From: Leguminivora glycinivorella
Lineage: Eukaryota > Arthropoda > Insecta > Lepidoptera > Tortricidae
Direction of reading: 5' to 3'
Assembly (NCBI RefSeq): GCF_023078275.1
Contig: NC_062990.1
Span: 13,965,549-14,029,548, forward strand
Length of the DNA stretch: 64,000 nucleotides
The notes under the pieces were generated by a model. It ran no database searches and was not told the origin of the DNA. It saw only the letters and a list, made by a program, of their open reading frames with translations. Positions within the stretch are counted from its first letter, which is position 1. Every line of letters starts with the position of its first letter. Of this stretch, positions 1 through 9,411 are shown in pieces. Made by a program: the position numbers and the translations under genes.

Positions 1-124
1 ATGACATTCCCGAAGGCTCGTGACGCCCTCTGCCATCCCTGAGGTAGAACAGTGTGGTTCGACCTTCTAGCTGAATCAACTTAGGTGATTACAAGCTAGC
101 GAAGAGAGATGGCGCTGCCATTCA
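1..124. repeat. Dispersed repeat, copy shared with 34.87 kb
   Basis: The stretch with 'gaggtag...tcgaccttctagctgaatcaac...gtgattacaagctagcgaagagagatgg' recurs in inverted orientation at about 34870-34970. The family is unknown to me, no coding frame is conserved, and the left end lies outside the window. Confidence 0.6.
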
Positions 125-315
125 TACTCTAAGAACAAATTAAATTATTTTCATAGAAAATATTTTAACTTGTATTTTTTAAGTACCTTGCCTTGGTCAC
201 TTTTTCTTTGTATATGACATTTATTTAATGTTTATAACATAATAGTAGTGTTACTACTTAAAAAATACAAGTTAAAATATTTTCTATGAAAATAATTTAA
301 TTTGTTCTTAGAGTA
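125..315. mobile_element. Fold-back MITE with 61-bp arms
   Basis: Positions 125-185 and 255-315 are near-perfect inverted complements (TACTCTAAGAACAAATTAAA at one end, its complement at the other) around a 69-bp loop. It is very AT-rich and has no coding capacity. No clear target duplication is visible, so the transposase superfamily is not assigned. Confidence 0.75.
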
Positions 316-551
316 AAAAGTTTTTCTCCTGTAATTTTTTGTATCCATGGCCCGCTGAAAAAAAAATCTGTATCTTTTTTGTCTGGCTATGGAGTCGACA
401 ACACAGCTATTTACTTCTTCATCCCTTGCTGTAGGTATATTGTTCATCTTTTTTTCGAACTCTCTAAACATATTAAGTTTTTCTGTACAAATTAATAAAT
501 AGGTAGCAGAAAAAAATAAGCGTTTACCGCCGGGATATAATACATAAATAA

Positions 552-880
552 TTATTATGAGGACATTCTTACACAGCTTGATTGAGTCCCACGGTAAGCT
601 AAAAATAGTTTGTGTTGTGGGTGCTCAGACAATGATTTTTTTTAATGAGGAACAGGTAATCATTTGACCACAATCTCACCTGATGGAAAATGCCGTTGCA
701 ATCTAGGATGAAGCATGTTTACCCAAAAAATGTTTTGATTATGATTTAAAAAGATCCAAATTATAGTGGGCTGGATATAGACAAGGCAAAACATCTATGA
801 TTCAGGAACAATTATCTGTGATCATCAGGACCGCGGCTGATCCAGGGTCACTATGTGCTTGGCCAGACCGGCCATCAAGG
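552..880 (-). mobile_element. tRNA-derived SINE (AGACCGG-head family), decayed and interrupted
   Basis: On the minus strand the right end matches the tRNA-like head seen at 32.2, 48.2 and 51.3 kb (ggccagaccggccat, gaccgcggctgatcc). The left end matches the tail (gaggacattcttacacag, cccacggtaagct, gtgttgtgggtgctcagac). About 640-780 holds foreign sequence with 'cacaatctcacctgatgg', which resembles a LINE 3' end. The copy is old and mutated. Confidence 0.65.
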
Positions 881-937
881 ATACTACCAATCTTTCGTTT
901 TAACTAATGGTGATATTTTGTGAGAGTCGAAAACAAT

Positions 938-1290
938 AGTTATTGGTTTTACAAGGGGGCAAAGTTGTTGGTTAGGGGTCCCCCCACATCTAGCGTCTCG
1001 CGAGCGTCGCGTCGGGCCAACTGTATGGAAAAAGACGCCGCGTCGAAGTCGCGTCGACGGCGAGGCTTTGCCCATACAGTTGGCTCGACGCGACGCTCTC
1101 GAGAGTCGAGACGCTAGATGTGGGGGGACCCTTAACCGCACGTGCCAATATTAATACCCGAGCAAGCGAAAGATTCCAATATTGAACCGCGAGGGAAATT
1201 TGAGCGTTGCGAGGCACGAAGGTTAAACAAATTTTGCCACCGAGTGAAACACAAAATTTTTCACCACACCAATACGAACAAAATACTGAC
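938..1290. mobile_element. Diverged MITE (ATAGTTATT...ACAAGGGGGC family) split by another MITE
   Basis: The left part 'aatagttattggttttacaagggggcaaagttg' and the right part 'acccgagcaagcgaaagattc...gaaccgcgag' correspond to the two sides of the family copies at 56.4 and 57.5 kb. They are separated by the insert at 975-1131. Confidence 0.55.
975..1131. mobile_element. Harbinger-like hairpin MITE, TTA target duplication
   Basis: The termini GGGTCCCCCCACATCTAGCG and their complement flank GC-rich arms of about 55 bp. TTA stands immediately outside both ends (972-974 and 1132-1134). A 3-bp TTA duplication with G-rich termini fits the PIF/Harbinger superfamily. The centre contains local CGTCG repeats. 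It is non-coding; overlapping open frames come only from GC-rich palindromic sequence. Confidence 0.75.
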
Positions 1291-1829
1291 TATAAAACAT
1301 CAAACTAAATCAAATCTATCAATCTAATCAATATTTATGATTCAAAATCATCATTTACACGTAAACTATACCAGCCAGCTCAGGACATCAAGTTAAAATT
1401 TGTATGAAATTACTTTGCACTCTTGTGGATAAAATGAAATTTTGCTATCTGTTTTCGAATAGCAATGTAAGCCATTACCAGTTGGTATGGTGAAAAATAA
1501 CTTATTGTCTTGACTATAACTCAAAATATATGTAAGCACAATAACTACTCCACGACTCTGTGCGATCTTCCTCGGATTCCGGTGTAACTTATTGTCAATA
1601 ACGTGTGTCAACAGACCGGCTTACTGCGTGCGTATCTTCCAGTTAACTATAGTGTGAATGTAGAGTTAGATAGGTATTTTAATTAACCTAAGAGAATAAT
1701 GAACTTATTGAATACGATTGTAAAGTAAAATTGGTGGCTATAGACTTACGCTAAATAAGAACTAATAAAAAATGTATACTTACCTAGAACTTGACGAAAA
1801 ATTAGAAAATTCTAATCTAAGTATACAAT
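1291..1829. other. Unassigned AT-rich stretch
   Basis: I see no conserved reading frame, RNA gene or clear repeat boundary here. Confidence 0.5.
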
Positions 1830-2085
1830 ATACATACACATACATACATGCAATCACACCTGTATCCCATAAAGGGGTAGGCAGAGCACATGAACTACTC
1901 AAGTTTCAGTGCCACTCTTGGCAAAAAGAGGTTGAAAAAAAACTAAAATTGTGACATTGCAGTGACAGGTTGCCAGCCTCTCGCCTACGCCACAATTTAA
2001 CCCATATCCCACAGTCGGCTTCTACGACACCCACGGGAAGAAAGGGGGTGGTGAAATTCTAAACCCGGCACCACACGGGCAGTAT
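1830..2085 (+). repeat. Dispersed repeat, GGGGTAGGCAGAGCACATG family
   Basis: The repeat starts in a (TACA)n run and continues 'cctgtatcccataaag-gggtaggcagagcac...tgacattgcagtgacaggttgcc'. Further copies lie at 21.4, 23.2 (minus), 36.9 and 60.9 kb, with a decayed one at 46.8 kb. Class unknown. The (TACATACA)n edge is what a LINE or SINE tail might leave. Confidence 0.75.
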
Positions 2086-2134
2086 ACAATATTAAGTACA
2101 ATAACTCGCTTAATACTTAAATATACCACTGAGG

Positions 2135-2352
2135 CACAGTATAATAAAGAGTACTGTCGTACAGTATGGCCACTCCCGCTCCCCGCTGAAAGTGCCGCCA
2201 CCCCCGCTCGGTTACCCCACAGTTTCCGCCTGTCAAAAACGCAAACTGTCGACCATCATATCTCACTCATACAAGCATGGTACGCGTTCACCCACACGAG
2301 CTTAGAATGTGTGATAGGAATGCGCCTCTTTCATATATTTGATCGCCAGTGT
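2135..2352 (+). mobile_element. MITE, CACAGTATAATAAAGAG...GATCGCCAGTGT family
   Basis: This 218-bp unit runs from CACAGTATAATAAAGAGTAC to GATCGCCAGTGT. It recurs at 9.2 (minus), 10.9, 17.9 (minus), 37.2 (minus, truncated) and 58.8 kb (minus). The ends CACAG and CACTG (complement of CAGTG) suggest short imperfect terminal inverted repeats. Superfamily unresolved. Confidence 0.75.
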
Positions 2353-3169
2353 CCTAGATGTGACTGAGGCATTGTCCAAAGATGATGGTATCATTTCCTC
2401 GGTATAGTATAGTAATAATAATATTCGCAATGATAATACGTTGTCTTCTGTGAGGAAGTTGCCAGCTAAAATGAATACAATATTCAGTTCAGTATTCTAC
2501 CTACTTTCTAATCTTATTTTTGATAGACAAAGTAAAATTTTAATCCTCAAAACATTAAAACAAAACTTCGCAAAAACATTCCACGTAAAAAACTTTCCTC
2601 GAAAGTAAATGATGGCGGCCATTTTATTTTCAGCATTAGTTACAAAATGCAGGTAAGAATAAGTACTTATAATTTCAAACTCCACTTAGAAAAGTTAGGG
2701 ATTCAGCTTCGGAAACTTTTCAACAATTTTCTTTGAATTACAGATTTTTGTGTACCCGCAGTTTTCAACTTTTAACGCATGTATAATTTGTACTCATTTC
2801 TAGGGTGCCGTTTATTTATTACGTAAGAGTAATAATGGATTGAAGAAAAAGATCCAAAATTGTAATCCATACCAAAGACATATATAACTCCGTATAGACA
2901 GATAAAGTCTAAGAAAAAAACGTACCGCAGTCCCATACGGAGAAAAAGGGACGGTGGCCTAGATGGCATTACACCTTTGGGGTACGCTCAGCTAGATGGC
3001 GCTAATATTAATATTTGACACTTTAACACATATCAAGCTAAGAATATGGGCCAAATTGTCAAAACGGAGGTTCAAAAGTTATAAGCCCGTGTCAAGAGAT
3101 GGCAGTCTATGCAGTGTGATTACACATTTTACTTCGGCAGTAACTCTCTTTAATACTCGATCCTCTTTG
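2353..3169. other. Unassigned, with one repeat fragment
   Basis: About 2365-2470 (gaggcattgtcc...catttcctcgg...gataatacgttg...gaggaagttgccagct) is related to 47845-47930, which folds as a short inverted repeat (catttcctcg / gcgaggaagt). The rest shows nothing I recognise. Confidence 0.5.
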
Positions 3170-3335
3170 TCCATACTAATATTATAAATGGGAAAGTGTG
3201 TGTCTGTTTGGGAACGACGTTTGTGTGTGACGAATTGATGTGATTTTTTAAATGGAAATATTTGAAGGGATGGAGAGTGACATAGGCTACTTTTTGTCTC
3301 TTTCTAACGCGAGCGAAGCCGCGGGCAAAAGCTAG
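3170..3335 (+). mobile_element. Lep1-type non-autonomous Helitron
   Basis: It begins TCCATACTAATATTATAAAT and ends GCGGGCAAAAGCTAG followed by T, which are Helitron rules (5' TC, 3' CTAG, GC-rich hairpin just inside the 3' end). At 166 bp it encodes nothing and would be mobilised by a Rep/helicase from elsewhere. Other copies lie at 17.7, 18.3, 22.9, 46.9, 47.1, 48.6 and 59.5 kb. Confidence 0.88.
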
Positions 3336-3999
3336 TTTTCTTATACATACATTGTGTTTTTACAAGCTTTTATTCAACTTGCCTTGTTAGTATGTTAATT
3401 TGGGTCAAAACGTAGAAGCTAAATTTTACCCACTTTCCGATTGAGCTGAAATTTGGCTTTAATGGTATCATGGAGCTGATCTGATGATGGAGCAGAAAGG
3501 TGGTCATAGGAACTCTGTTTTGAAATATCGTATCCCCACCGAGTAAGGGTTTTTTAGAAACGCCTTGGAGAGCAGTAGGTGACTGTTGAAAGAAAGGTAC
3601 AGTCGGTGATAAAAGCTTTCTTGTGCCAAAAATTAAATTTTTGCAGAAAAAAAAGGTTTTTCGTTTAATTCGGAATAGGACGTTATAAAGGTTGTGTTAA
3701 TTACACTTATTGAACTCTTACATATATTTTTAATAACAGTAACAGTTAAGAAAGTAGTTTAAACATTTATTATATAGCACTAAGTATTCGGTGTTTTAGC
3801 CTAATATTCTTAGTTTGTAAGGAAGACATTTCATGCATGTACGCAATTAATATTCACATACATAGCATTTGACATGTAGTGAACATGGAAATTTTCCTAT
3901 GCCCTGTGGCAGATCATATTAAGGATTTCCAATGTAAATACTTTATAACATCTACTGTAATGCACCATATGTTCATGTGAATAAACTTTCAATATCTGG
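3336..3999. other. Unassigned; probable old repeat at 3395-3600
   Basis: The segment 'cattttaccca...ttgagctgaaatttgg...gatctgatgatggagcag' reads like a dispersed lepidopteran repeat remnant, but there is no second copy in this window to prove it. The remainder has no recognisable feature. Confidence 0.35.
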
Positions 4000-4480
4000 G
4001 CAACCGAGCTTCGCTCGGTTCTGTTTCGTATCCTTGACATGTGTCGCCATCTAGTTCAAAAATGAATAGTACCTACATCGAGCGAAAGAATTCTCAGCCT
4101 TAACAACACAACTACTCCACACGAGATGGCGCGCATTTCGCCACAAAAACTCAAATAGTGTATTTTCTATTCGTTTTAGCCTTGACCTGTGTCGCCATCT
4201 AGTGTTTGCAATAAATAGTACTTACATCGACCGAAAGAATTCTGTCTTAACAGTACAACTACTGCACACGAGATGGCGCGCGAAGAAAAACGCATGAAAA
4301 CTCGAAAATTCGCGTTTTCCGGGACCTAAGGATAAGTTAGACCGATTTTTCACCCCCAAAAACCCCCACATCACAAATTTCTGCGAAATCGTTAGAGCGG
4401 TTTCCGAGATCGTCAGTGTAAATAAATATATATATAAATAAATAAATAACTCGTTTAAAAGTATAAGATTCATTCATTCA
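4000..4480. repeat. Tandem pair of ~100-bp units in an older repeat
   Basis: About 4034-4137 and 4181-4280 are diverged direct copies (ttgacctgtgtcgccatcta...cgaaagaattct...acacgagatggcgcgc), offset 147 bp. They are flanked by 'accgagcttcgctcggt' and an AT-rich (AAAT)n end near 4435-4450. Part of a larger transposable element remnant; class unknown. Confidence 0.6.
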
Positions 4481-4635
4481 TTAAATTAAATATTATTATT
4501 TTTTTTTTAATCAAATATTTTATTTCTTAGAATGTGGTACATTGTAGGTTGGTAATACATTTTTTGATCAGCACATCCTGCCACATACGGCATAGAAATA
4601 TTAATGCATTAGAAATATTAATACATATTGATTGT

Positions 4636-5338
4636 AATGTGACCGTTTTGCCGACGACATTGTTCTTTTTGCTTCCTCCGCCACAGAACTTCAGCAAATG
4701 CTCCAAGACCTGAGCGACGCGAGCCTTCAAGTTGGACTTCAAATGAATCGCGAAAAGACCCAGGTGATGACTAATAGCACGAAACTTGGGGTAAAGGTAG
4801 ACGGACAGACTATACAATACGTCAACGAGTATATTTACTTGGGCCAGTTAGTCTCTTTCAACGATCGGCAAGACAAGGAAGTTGAGCGCCGAGTTCAAAA
4901 TGCATGGAAGAGCTACTGGTCCATGAAAGAGCTAATGAAGGGCGACCTTCCAATGTCACTGAAGCGCAAACTCGTTGACATGTGTATTCTGCCTGTCCTC
5001 ACCTACGGTGCCCAAACGTGGTCATTCACCGAGGGTCAGAAGTCCAAATTGAAGGTTTGCCAACGAGCAATGGAGCGCAGTATTTTAGGTGTTACTAGGA
5101 TGGATCGCATCCGAAACACTACACTGCGCTCCAAAACACGAATAGCTGATGTGGGGGAGAAAATTAAGCGCGGACGTGGAAGGCCCAGACGGAGATGGCG
5201 GGACGACTTTGACACCTTCATGACTAATTGGCCAGAAATAGCACACCAACGGGAGCTGTGGAAATCACGGGGAGAGGCCTTTGCCCAGCAGTGGGACACA
5301 TAAACGGGCTATCTAAAAAAAAAAAAAAATGTGACCGT
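4636..5338 (+). mobile_element. 5'-truncated RTE-like LINE with target duplication
   Basis: AATGTGACCGT occurs at 4636-4646 and again at 5328-5338, directly after a poly(A) run (5315-5329). This is the signature of target-primed reverse transcription with 5' truncation. The insert holds only the 3' portion of the RT gene and a very short 3' end. An intact, 11-bp duplication suggests a fairly young insertion. Confidence 0.85.
4647..5303 (+). pseudogene. RTE-type reverse transcriptase, C-terminal fragment
   Basis: The frame opens inside the catalytic box (F-A-D-D-I-V-L-F-A at 4647-4673) and runs uninterrupted to TAA at 5301. After FADD come the RT thumb (VDGQTIQYVNEYIYLGQ) and the LINE C-terminal region with 'CILPVLTYGAQTW', 'RAMERSILGVTRMDRIRN' and the basic 'GRGRPRRRWRDD' near residues 160-170 of the 201-residue part starting at M4698. 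The endonuclease and most RT fingers/palm are missing, so the product cannot be active. RTE/BovB-like assignment is from motif style (inference); no frameshifts or stops are seen. Confidence 0.85.
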
Positions 5339-5541
5339 ACGGAGAATGACTGAAATAAGTCGCACGTTTCTGTAAATATATAAAAAAAGAGTTTTTACAC
5401 TACATTTGTATTTTTTTGGAGGTACATAATATTCTTATTTTGTCTTAGATTGTGTTAGGGTCAAAAACTGCCAAAAATCTTACGTAATAAATGAACGGTG
5501 CTAACTTGTTTACTTTTTTCTAACAATCAAGAGGGCGCAAG

Positions 5542-5935
5542 TTGAAGCCTTTGTTTCTTTTTTTTAAGTTCGTTAGGCTTGAGCCAATCAACTACAGGCT
5601 TGATTGCATTGATTTATATAACTTCGTAAGGACAGGGCTTAGGGTCAACGAACTTATGGACACTGTGCGTTTCTCTAGAAACTTCCTGTCTCGCACAGCT
5701 AAACTGTTGAATGTGTCGCCTGCGGAATTTCCGAGCCGATATGAACTTAAAATCTTCAAGAAAAGAGCGTATTCCCATCTTAAATTCCGGCAACGCACCT
5801 CCAACATCTCCCATGTTTCGGGTATTCATGGGCGCCAGTGATCGCTTACCACCAGGCGGCATGTCTGATCGTTTGCATCCTGTTGCATTAAAAAACTGGG
5901 TAAGTGTGAGTGGGACTCGCGATCCAAGGGTTCCG
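5542..5935 (+). pseudogene. LINE 3' end with C-terminal ORF remnant
   Basis: An open frame to 5841 reads '...VRFSRNFLSRTAKLLN...FPSRYELKIFKKRAYSHLK', a C-terminal signature common in lepidopteran non-LTR elements of the Jockey/CR1/R1 grade. It continues into a 3' UTR with 'cggcaacgcacctcc...gtgatcgcttaccaccaggcg'. The same 3' UTR is at 62.81-62.93 kb. It is 5'-truncated; upstream RT is absent. The start is not a biological start. Confidence 0.7.
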
Positions 5936-6384
5936 TACATAACAATCATAATTATGACATGCTGGCTCTTTAAAATAAACTGTACTGTTAATTGTTTCTT
6001 CGTTGAATCATCACATATAATTAACAAATGGTCCTAAGCGCCTTCAGTAGTGTAAGTCATTTTTGCAGGGCCAATACAATGTTCAGAACTTGTACCTATA
6101 GAGTGATTGATGATTTAAGATACTAATCTTTGGTTCTACTAACCGTTTGACCTGTCCTTACTTTCGAAATCTTTACCAGCTTGATTGTAAGTCTTTGTGA
6201 GTTTTTCCTTTTTGTTTCGAGGTAAAGTTTGGGAAGGATGTTCATCATTATTTCACCTGGCAAAGTTTGGGAACTTCTGTAATGAGATGTGGAGTTTGAG
6301 TGTTTAGTTTGCAAATTATTTGGATTAGATAAATGGTACAGTTAGCTAAATAATCTAAATATTTTTATAAAGCCTGGTGCCGTA
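5936..6384. other. Unassigned stretch
   Basis: I see no gene, RNA or clear repeat boundary. Confidence 0.45.
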
Positions 6385-6533
6385 GCCGAATGGCATTTCT
6401 GCGACGCGAAACGAAAACGAAACGCCGCGAAAGGTAGTCTGGCTCTGTCGCGCTAATACGCAAGAGCGATAGAAATAGATATCTACGAGCGTTTCGTTTA
6501 GTGAGCGTTTCGTGAGCGTTTGTGCCATTCGGC
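6385..6533. mobile_element. MITE with GCCGAATGGCA termini
   Basis: A 149-bp unit starting GCCGAATGGCA and ending TGCCATTCGGC, with internal 'tctggctctgtcgcgc' and 'gatagatatctac'. Near-identical 138-bp copies are at 20.55 and 61.90 kb. No coding capacity. TA may belong to the termini in the other copies, suggesting a TA-duplicating family, which is unproven. Confidence 0.75.
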
Positions 6534-6540
6534 GCGGCGA

Positions 6541-6690
6541 AGAAAAGTACTCGAAACCGAAGAGCATGTATGAGGAATGTTATAAAAGTGCGTAAAGCAA
6601 AAGTGGTTTGTTACGATCGTAGCAAATGGATACCCGTGATCGGCGTGATCTCCATCTACCCCTCTGGGAAACAGGCGTGAGAAGGTATAT
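6541..6690 (+). pseudogene. LINE 3' fragment, YPSG-ending family
   Basis: The fragment matches 33335-33475 and 61400-61545: 'agtactcgaaaccga...tgtatgaggaatgttat...gatcgtagcaaatgg...ctacccctctggga'. In the 33-kb copy this encodes the last residues of an RTE-like ORF (ending YPSGKKA). Here only about 150 bp remain, abutting the MITE at 6385-6533. Confidence 0.65.
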
Positions 6691-6699
6691 GTGGCATAT

Positions 6700-7619
6700 G
6701 CATAGCTAGGCACCGTTAATCAAATAGTTAACTTCGATAATTAATCGCTAATCCATTATTACTAAAAAAGTTAACTTTCATTAATTGTTAAAACGATACA
6801 TTTATATTGTCTTCGGTTACCGCGATAGTTACTCATGAAATAAAACTATGGAAACGGATTAAATCGCGTATAATGAATTTAAAATACATCCCGACGTTTC
6901 GAACTCTTTACAGCGTTCGTGGTCAACGGGTGACTGAGGAAAAATTAAAATGTGCAAAACCTACCCACTTACAAGAAATATTAACGAACCATGACCACAA
7001 ATAATCTAGATTTCTAAGGCAGGTTCACACACTATTAATAAAGCTAGTTATACAATATTCAAAAAAAAATAAAACAAAAAAAAAATTACCATTACTAGAT
7101 TAATTGGTTAATTATTTTTTAACAGAGTAATGGTAAAAATTTTTTTTTGTTTTTTTTTTTTTTTTTTGAATATTGTATAAGTAACTAGCTTTATTAATAG
7201 TGTGTGAACCTGCCTTAGAAATCTAGATTATTTGTGGTCATGGTTCGTTAATATTTCTTGTAAGTGGGTAGTTTTTGCACATTTTAATTTTTCCTCAGTC
7301 ACCCGTTGACCACGAACGCTGTAAAGAGTTCGAAACGTCGGGATGTATTTTAAATTCATTATACGCGATTTAATCCGTTTCCATAGTTTTATTTCATGAC
7401 GATACATTTAGACAAATTTATCGTAAATTAAAGTTAATCGATAATCCGTTAACACGTGGCGCCTGTACTCTACTAGATTAACGATTAACTTACTCGGAGA
7501 AAAATAACGGAAGTTAAAGAGTCCGTTAACATTTTTTACAGTCAGCTCAAAAGTTAATCGAAATGTTAACTTCGTTAATTAATGATTAACGGATTAACGA
7601 GTTAATGCCCAGCTATGGG
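6700..7619. mobile_element. TIR element rich in TTAAC words, host of a fold-back
   Basis: Ends 'catagctaggcaccgttaat' (6701-6720) and 'gttaatgcccagctatggg' (7601-7619) are inverted complements. The outer segments are AT-rich with many 'gttaac/cgttaatta' words. The middle is occupied by a second element at 6834-7398. Confidence 0.65.
6834..7398. mobile_element. Long-arm fold-back nested in the element at 6700-7619
   Basis: CATGAAATAAAACTATGG (6834-6851) and CCATAGTTTTATTTCATG (7381-7398) start arms of about 228 bp that match almost base for base ('cgacgtttcgaactcttta', 'gtcaacgggtgactgagg'). They surround a loop of A/T runs. 'acgatacattta' lies at 6792-6803 and again at 7399-7410 just outside, an imperfect hint of duplicated target. 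Confidence 0.8.
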
Positions 7620-7770
7620 TATATAGATAGATAGAATACTCTTTATTGGCACACCTCAGCAAAAGATACAGTGGAGACAAAACAAATGATTACAAATAGA
7701 GGCAGACAACAGGCGGTCTTATCGCTAAAGAACGATCTCTACCAGACAACCTTTGGGTAGCGGAAATAAA
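7620..7770 (-). mobile_element. LINE 3' end fragment, minus strand
   Basis: Read on the minus strand it gives 'ccgctacccaaaggttgtct...ttagcgataagaccgcctg...tgccaataaagagtattct' and then (ATCT)n at 7621-7634. This is the layout of a lepidopteran non-LTR 3' UTR with a microsatellite tail. No coding remains. Confidence 0.55.
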
Positions 7771-7987
7771 AAGAGTAGGTGCTTTGAAATAAAAAATCAT
7801 AATTATTTTAATTTCCAACACACAAATTGAATAAACATACACATATAAGAGAATATGTATATGTATGTATATATAGGTATATTCAATTTGAGCTATTAGT
7901 GAAGGTATTACAAAGCTTACATTAGTTAAATGTTTGTAGAAGCTAAGTTTATGTTGCTCAGGAAGCGAGATGCAGGAACAACAACTT

Positions 7988-8332
7988 CACTTCTTGGTAA
8001 TTTATAACATTACATAATACTGTTAAGAGAATAACGGAAATTATATGAAATGAAATGAAACGCGCTAGCGCAGGATGATGATGGAGACGAGAACCACACA
8101 CACTTGATTTAATTCGTTACTAGTTGTTACTAGTAACGAATTAAATCAAGTGTGTTAAATCTGTTGATTGCACAACTACGCGTATTCTTTATCACTATCC
8201 CGAGAAAATACAAACACGAATTATTACAAAATGTTAAGGAACTTGGACCGTCGGTCGGTCACTTCTTGGTAATTTATAACATTACATAATACTGTTAAGA
8301 GAATAACGGAAATTATATGAAATGAAATGAAA
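7988..8332. repeat. 72-bp direct repeat around a unique insert
   Basis: 'cacttcttggtaatttataa...ggaaattatatgaaatgaaatga' is present at about 7988-8059 and again at 8262-8332. The 200 bp between them carry the palindrome at 8098-8155. It is either a duplication during insertion or a local tandem duplication whose first copy lost its LINE tail. Confidence 0.7.
8098..8155. repeat. Perfect 27-bp inverted repeat, 4-base loop
   Basis: 8098-8124 and 8129-8155 are exact complements (ACACACTTGATTTAATTCGT and onward), centred on TGTT. It could extrude as a cruciform or be a tiny palindromic transposon relic. Confidence 0.85.
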
Positions 8333-8490
8333 TATTTATTTTCCAAGTAGGCATATCACAATGCGCATATGAACGTCACATAAAGCTACGCCGGCTCTAC
8401 CCTACGCCTCAGCCTCGAGAAGATTTCAGTCCCCCCTCAGTCGGAGGGGGGTATCCACTATTGGGACCGGCAAGAAACTCAAAACCGGAA
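8318..8490 (-). mobile_element. LINE-B 3' end, truncated copy
   Basis: After an (AAATG)n tail the sequence 'atttattttccaagtaggca...caatgcgcatatgaacgtca...ctcagcctcgagaagattt' equals the 3' UTR of the LINE at 13.9-15.5 kb. About 170 bp survive. Confidence 0.8.
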
Positions 8491-8589
8491 GATCGATTCT
8501 CCATACAAAGTTTTAATTTTTTCCCCTAGGACCTAGATATTGATTGACATCATTGAAAATGTTTTTTCAGAATTTGTTTTTGTTTTGAA

Positions 8590-8715
8590 GCGTGAAATGA
8601 AATGAAATGAAATGAAATATTTATTTATAACAATGGTTACAAGTCAGCTTAATACGTACAGGAGTTTAGTTGAACTAAACTTTTACAGTTTACATAATAT
8701 ACACATATCTAAATA
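8590..8715 (-). mobile_element. Short LINE 3' end of another family
   Basis: (GAAAT)n at 8597-8620 is followed by 'atttatttataacaatggttacaagtcag'. This has the same tail type as LINE-B but a different 3' UTR, so it is a related family, heavily 5'-truncated. Confidence 0.5.
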
Positions 8716-8727
8716 ATTAGTTTATAT

Positions 8728-9058
8728 GCGTGTGTGGCCTAGCGGTGAGAGAGTGCAACTTTCGATCCAGATGTCGCGGGTTTGAACCCCGGCTTGTACC
8801 AATGAGTTTTTCGAAACTTATGTACGAAATGTCATTTGATATTTGCCAGTCGCTTTTCGGTGAAGGAAAACATCGTGAGGAAACCGGACTAATTCCCATA
8901 AGGCCTAGTTACCCTTCGGGTTGGAAGGTCAGATGGCGGTCGCTTTCGTAAAACCTAGTGCCTACGCCAAATATTGGGATTACTTGTCAAAGCAGACCCC
9001 AGGCTCCCATGAGCCGTGGCAAATGCCGGGATAACCCAAGGACGATGACGATGATGAT
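8728..9058 (+). mobile_element. tRNA-derived SINE, complete copy
   Basis: The head has pol III-like boxes: A box 'tggcctagcggtgag' and B box 'gggtttgaacccc'. The body is 'accaatgagtttttcgaaac...gaaggaaaacatcgtgagga...cttcgggttggaaggtcaga', with 'gagccgtggcaaatgccggg', then a GAT/GAC trinucleotide tail (9040-9058). Partial copies are at 17.18-17.33 and 28.58-28.85 kb (minus). SINEs encode no protein and borrow a LINE reverse transcriptase. Confidence 0.85.
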
Positions 9059-9209
9059 GTTTTATTTTTGAATCGGGTAATTCCGTTAACTTTCAACTCA
9101 TTGATTGCCAAACTTGGCAATAGAACTTGAGCGGCGCCTGAGACCCATGTGCTCTGCCTACCATTTTGGTGACTTAGGCGTGAGTTCATATTATTTTATC
9201 ACACCTCGG

Positions 9210-9411
9210 ACACTGGCGATCAAATATATTGAAAGAGGCGTATCCCTAGCACACAGTCTTAACTCGTGTAGGTGAACGCGTACTATGCTTGTATGAGTGA
9301 AATATGACAGGTCGACTGTTCGTGTTTTTGACAGGCGGTAACTGTGAGGTAATCGAGAGGGAGTGGGCGGCACTTTCAGCGGGGAGCGGGAGTGGTCATA
9401 CTGTACGACGG
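9210..9411 (-). mobile_element. CACAGTATA-family MITE, cut by a LINE tail
   Basis: It matches 2135-2352 in reverse, from 'acactggcgatcaaatata' to 'gtcatactgtacgac', where the final 25 bp are replaced by the LINE-B copy starting at 9412. LINE-B therefore inserted later. Confidence 0.75.

Noticed and set aside
884..1217. Several overlapping open frames rich in Arg/Ser
   Set aside because: They are produced by the CG-rich palindromic MITE at 975-1131 and show no codon structure.
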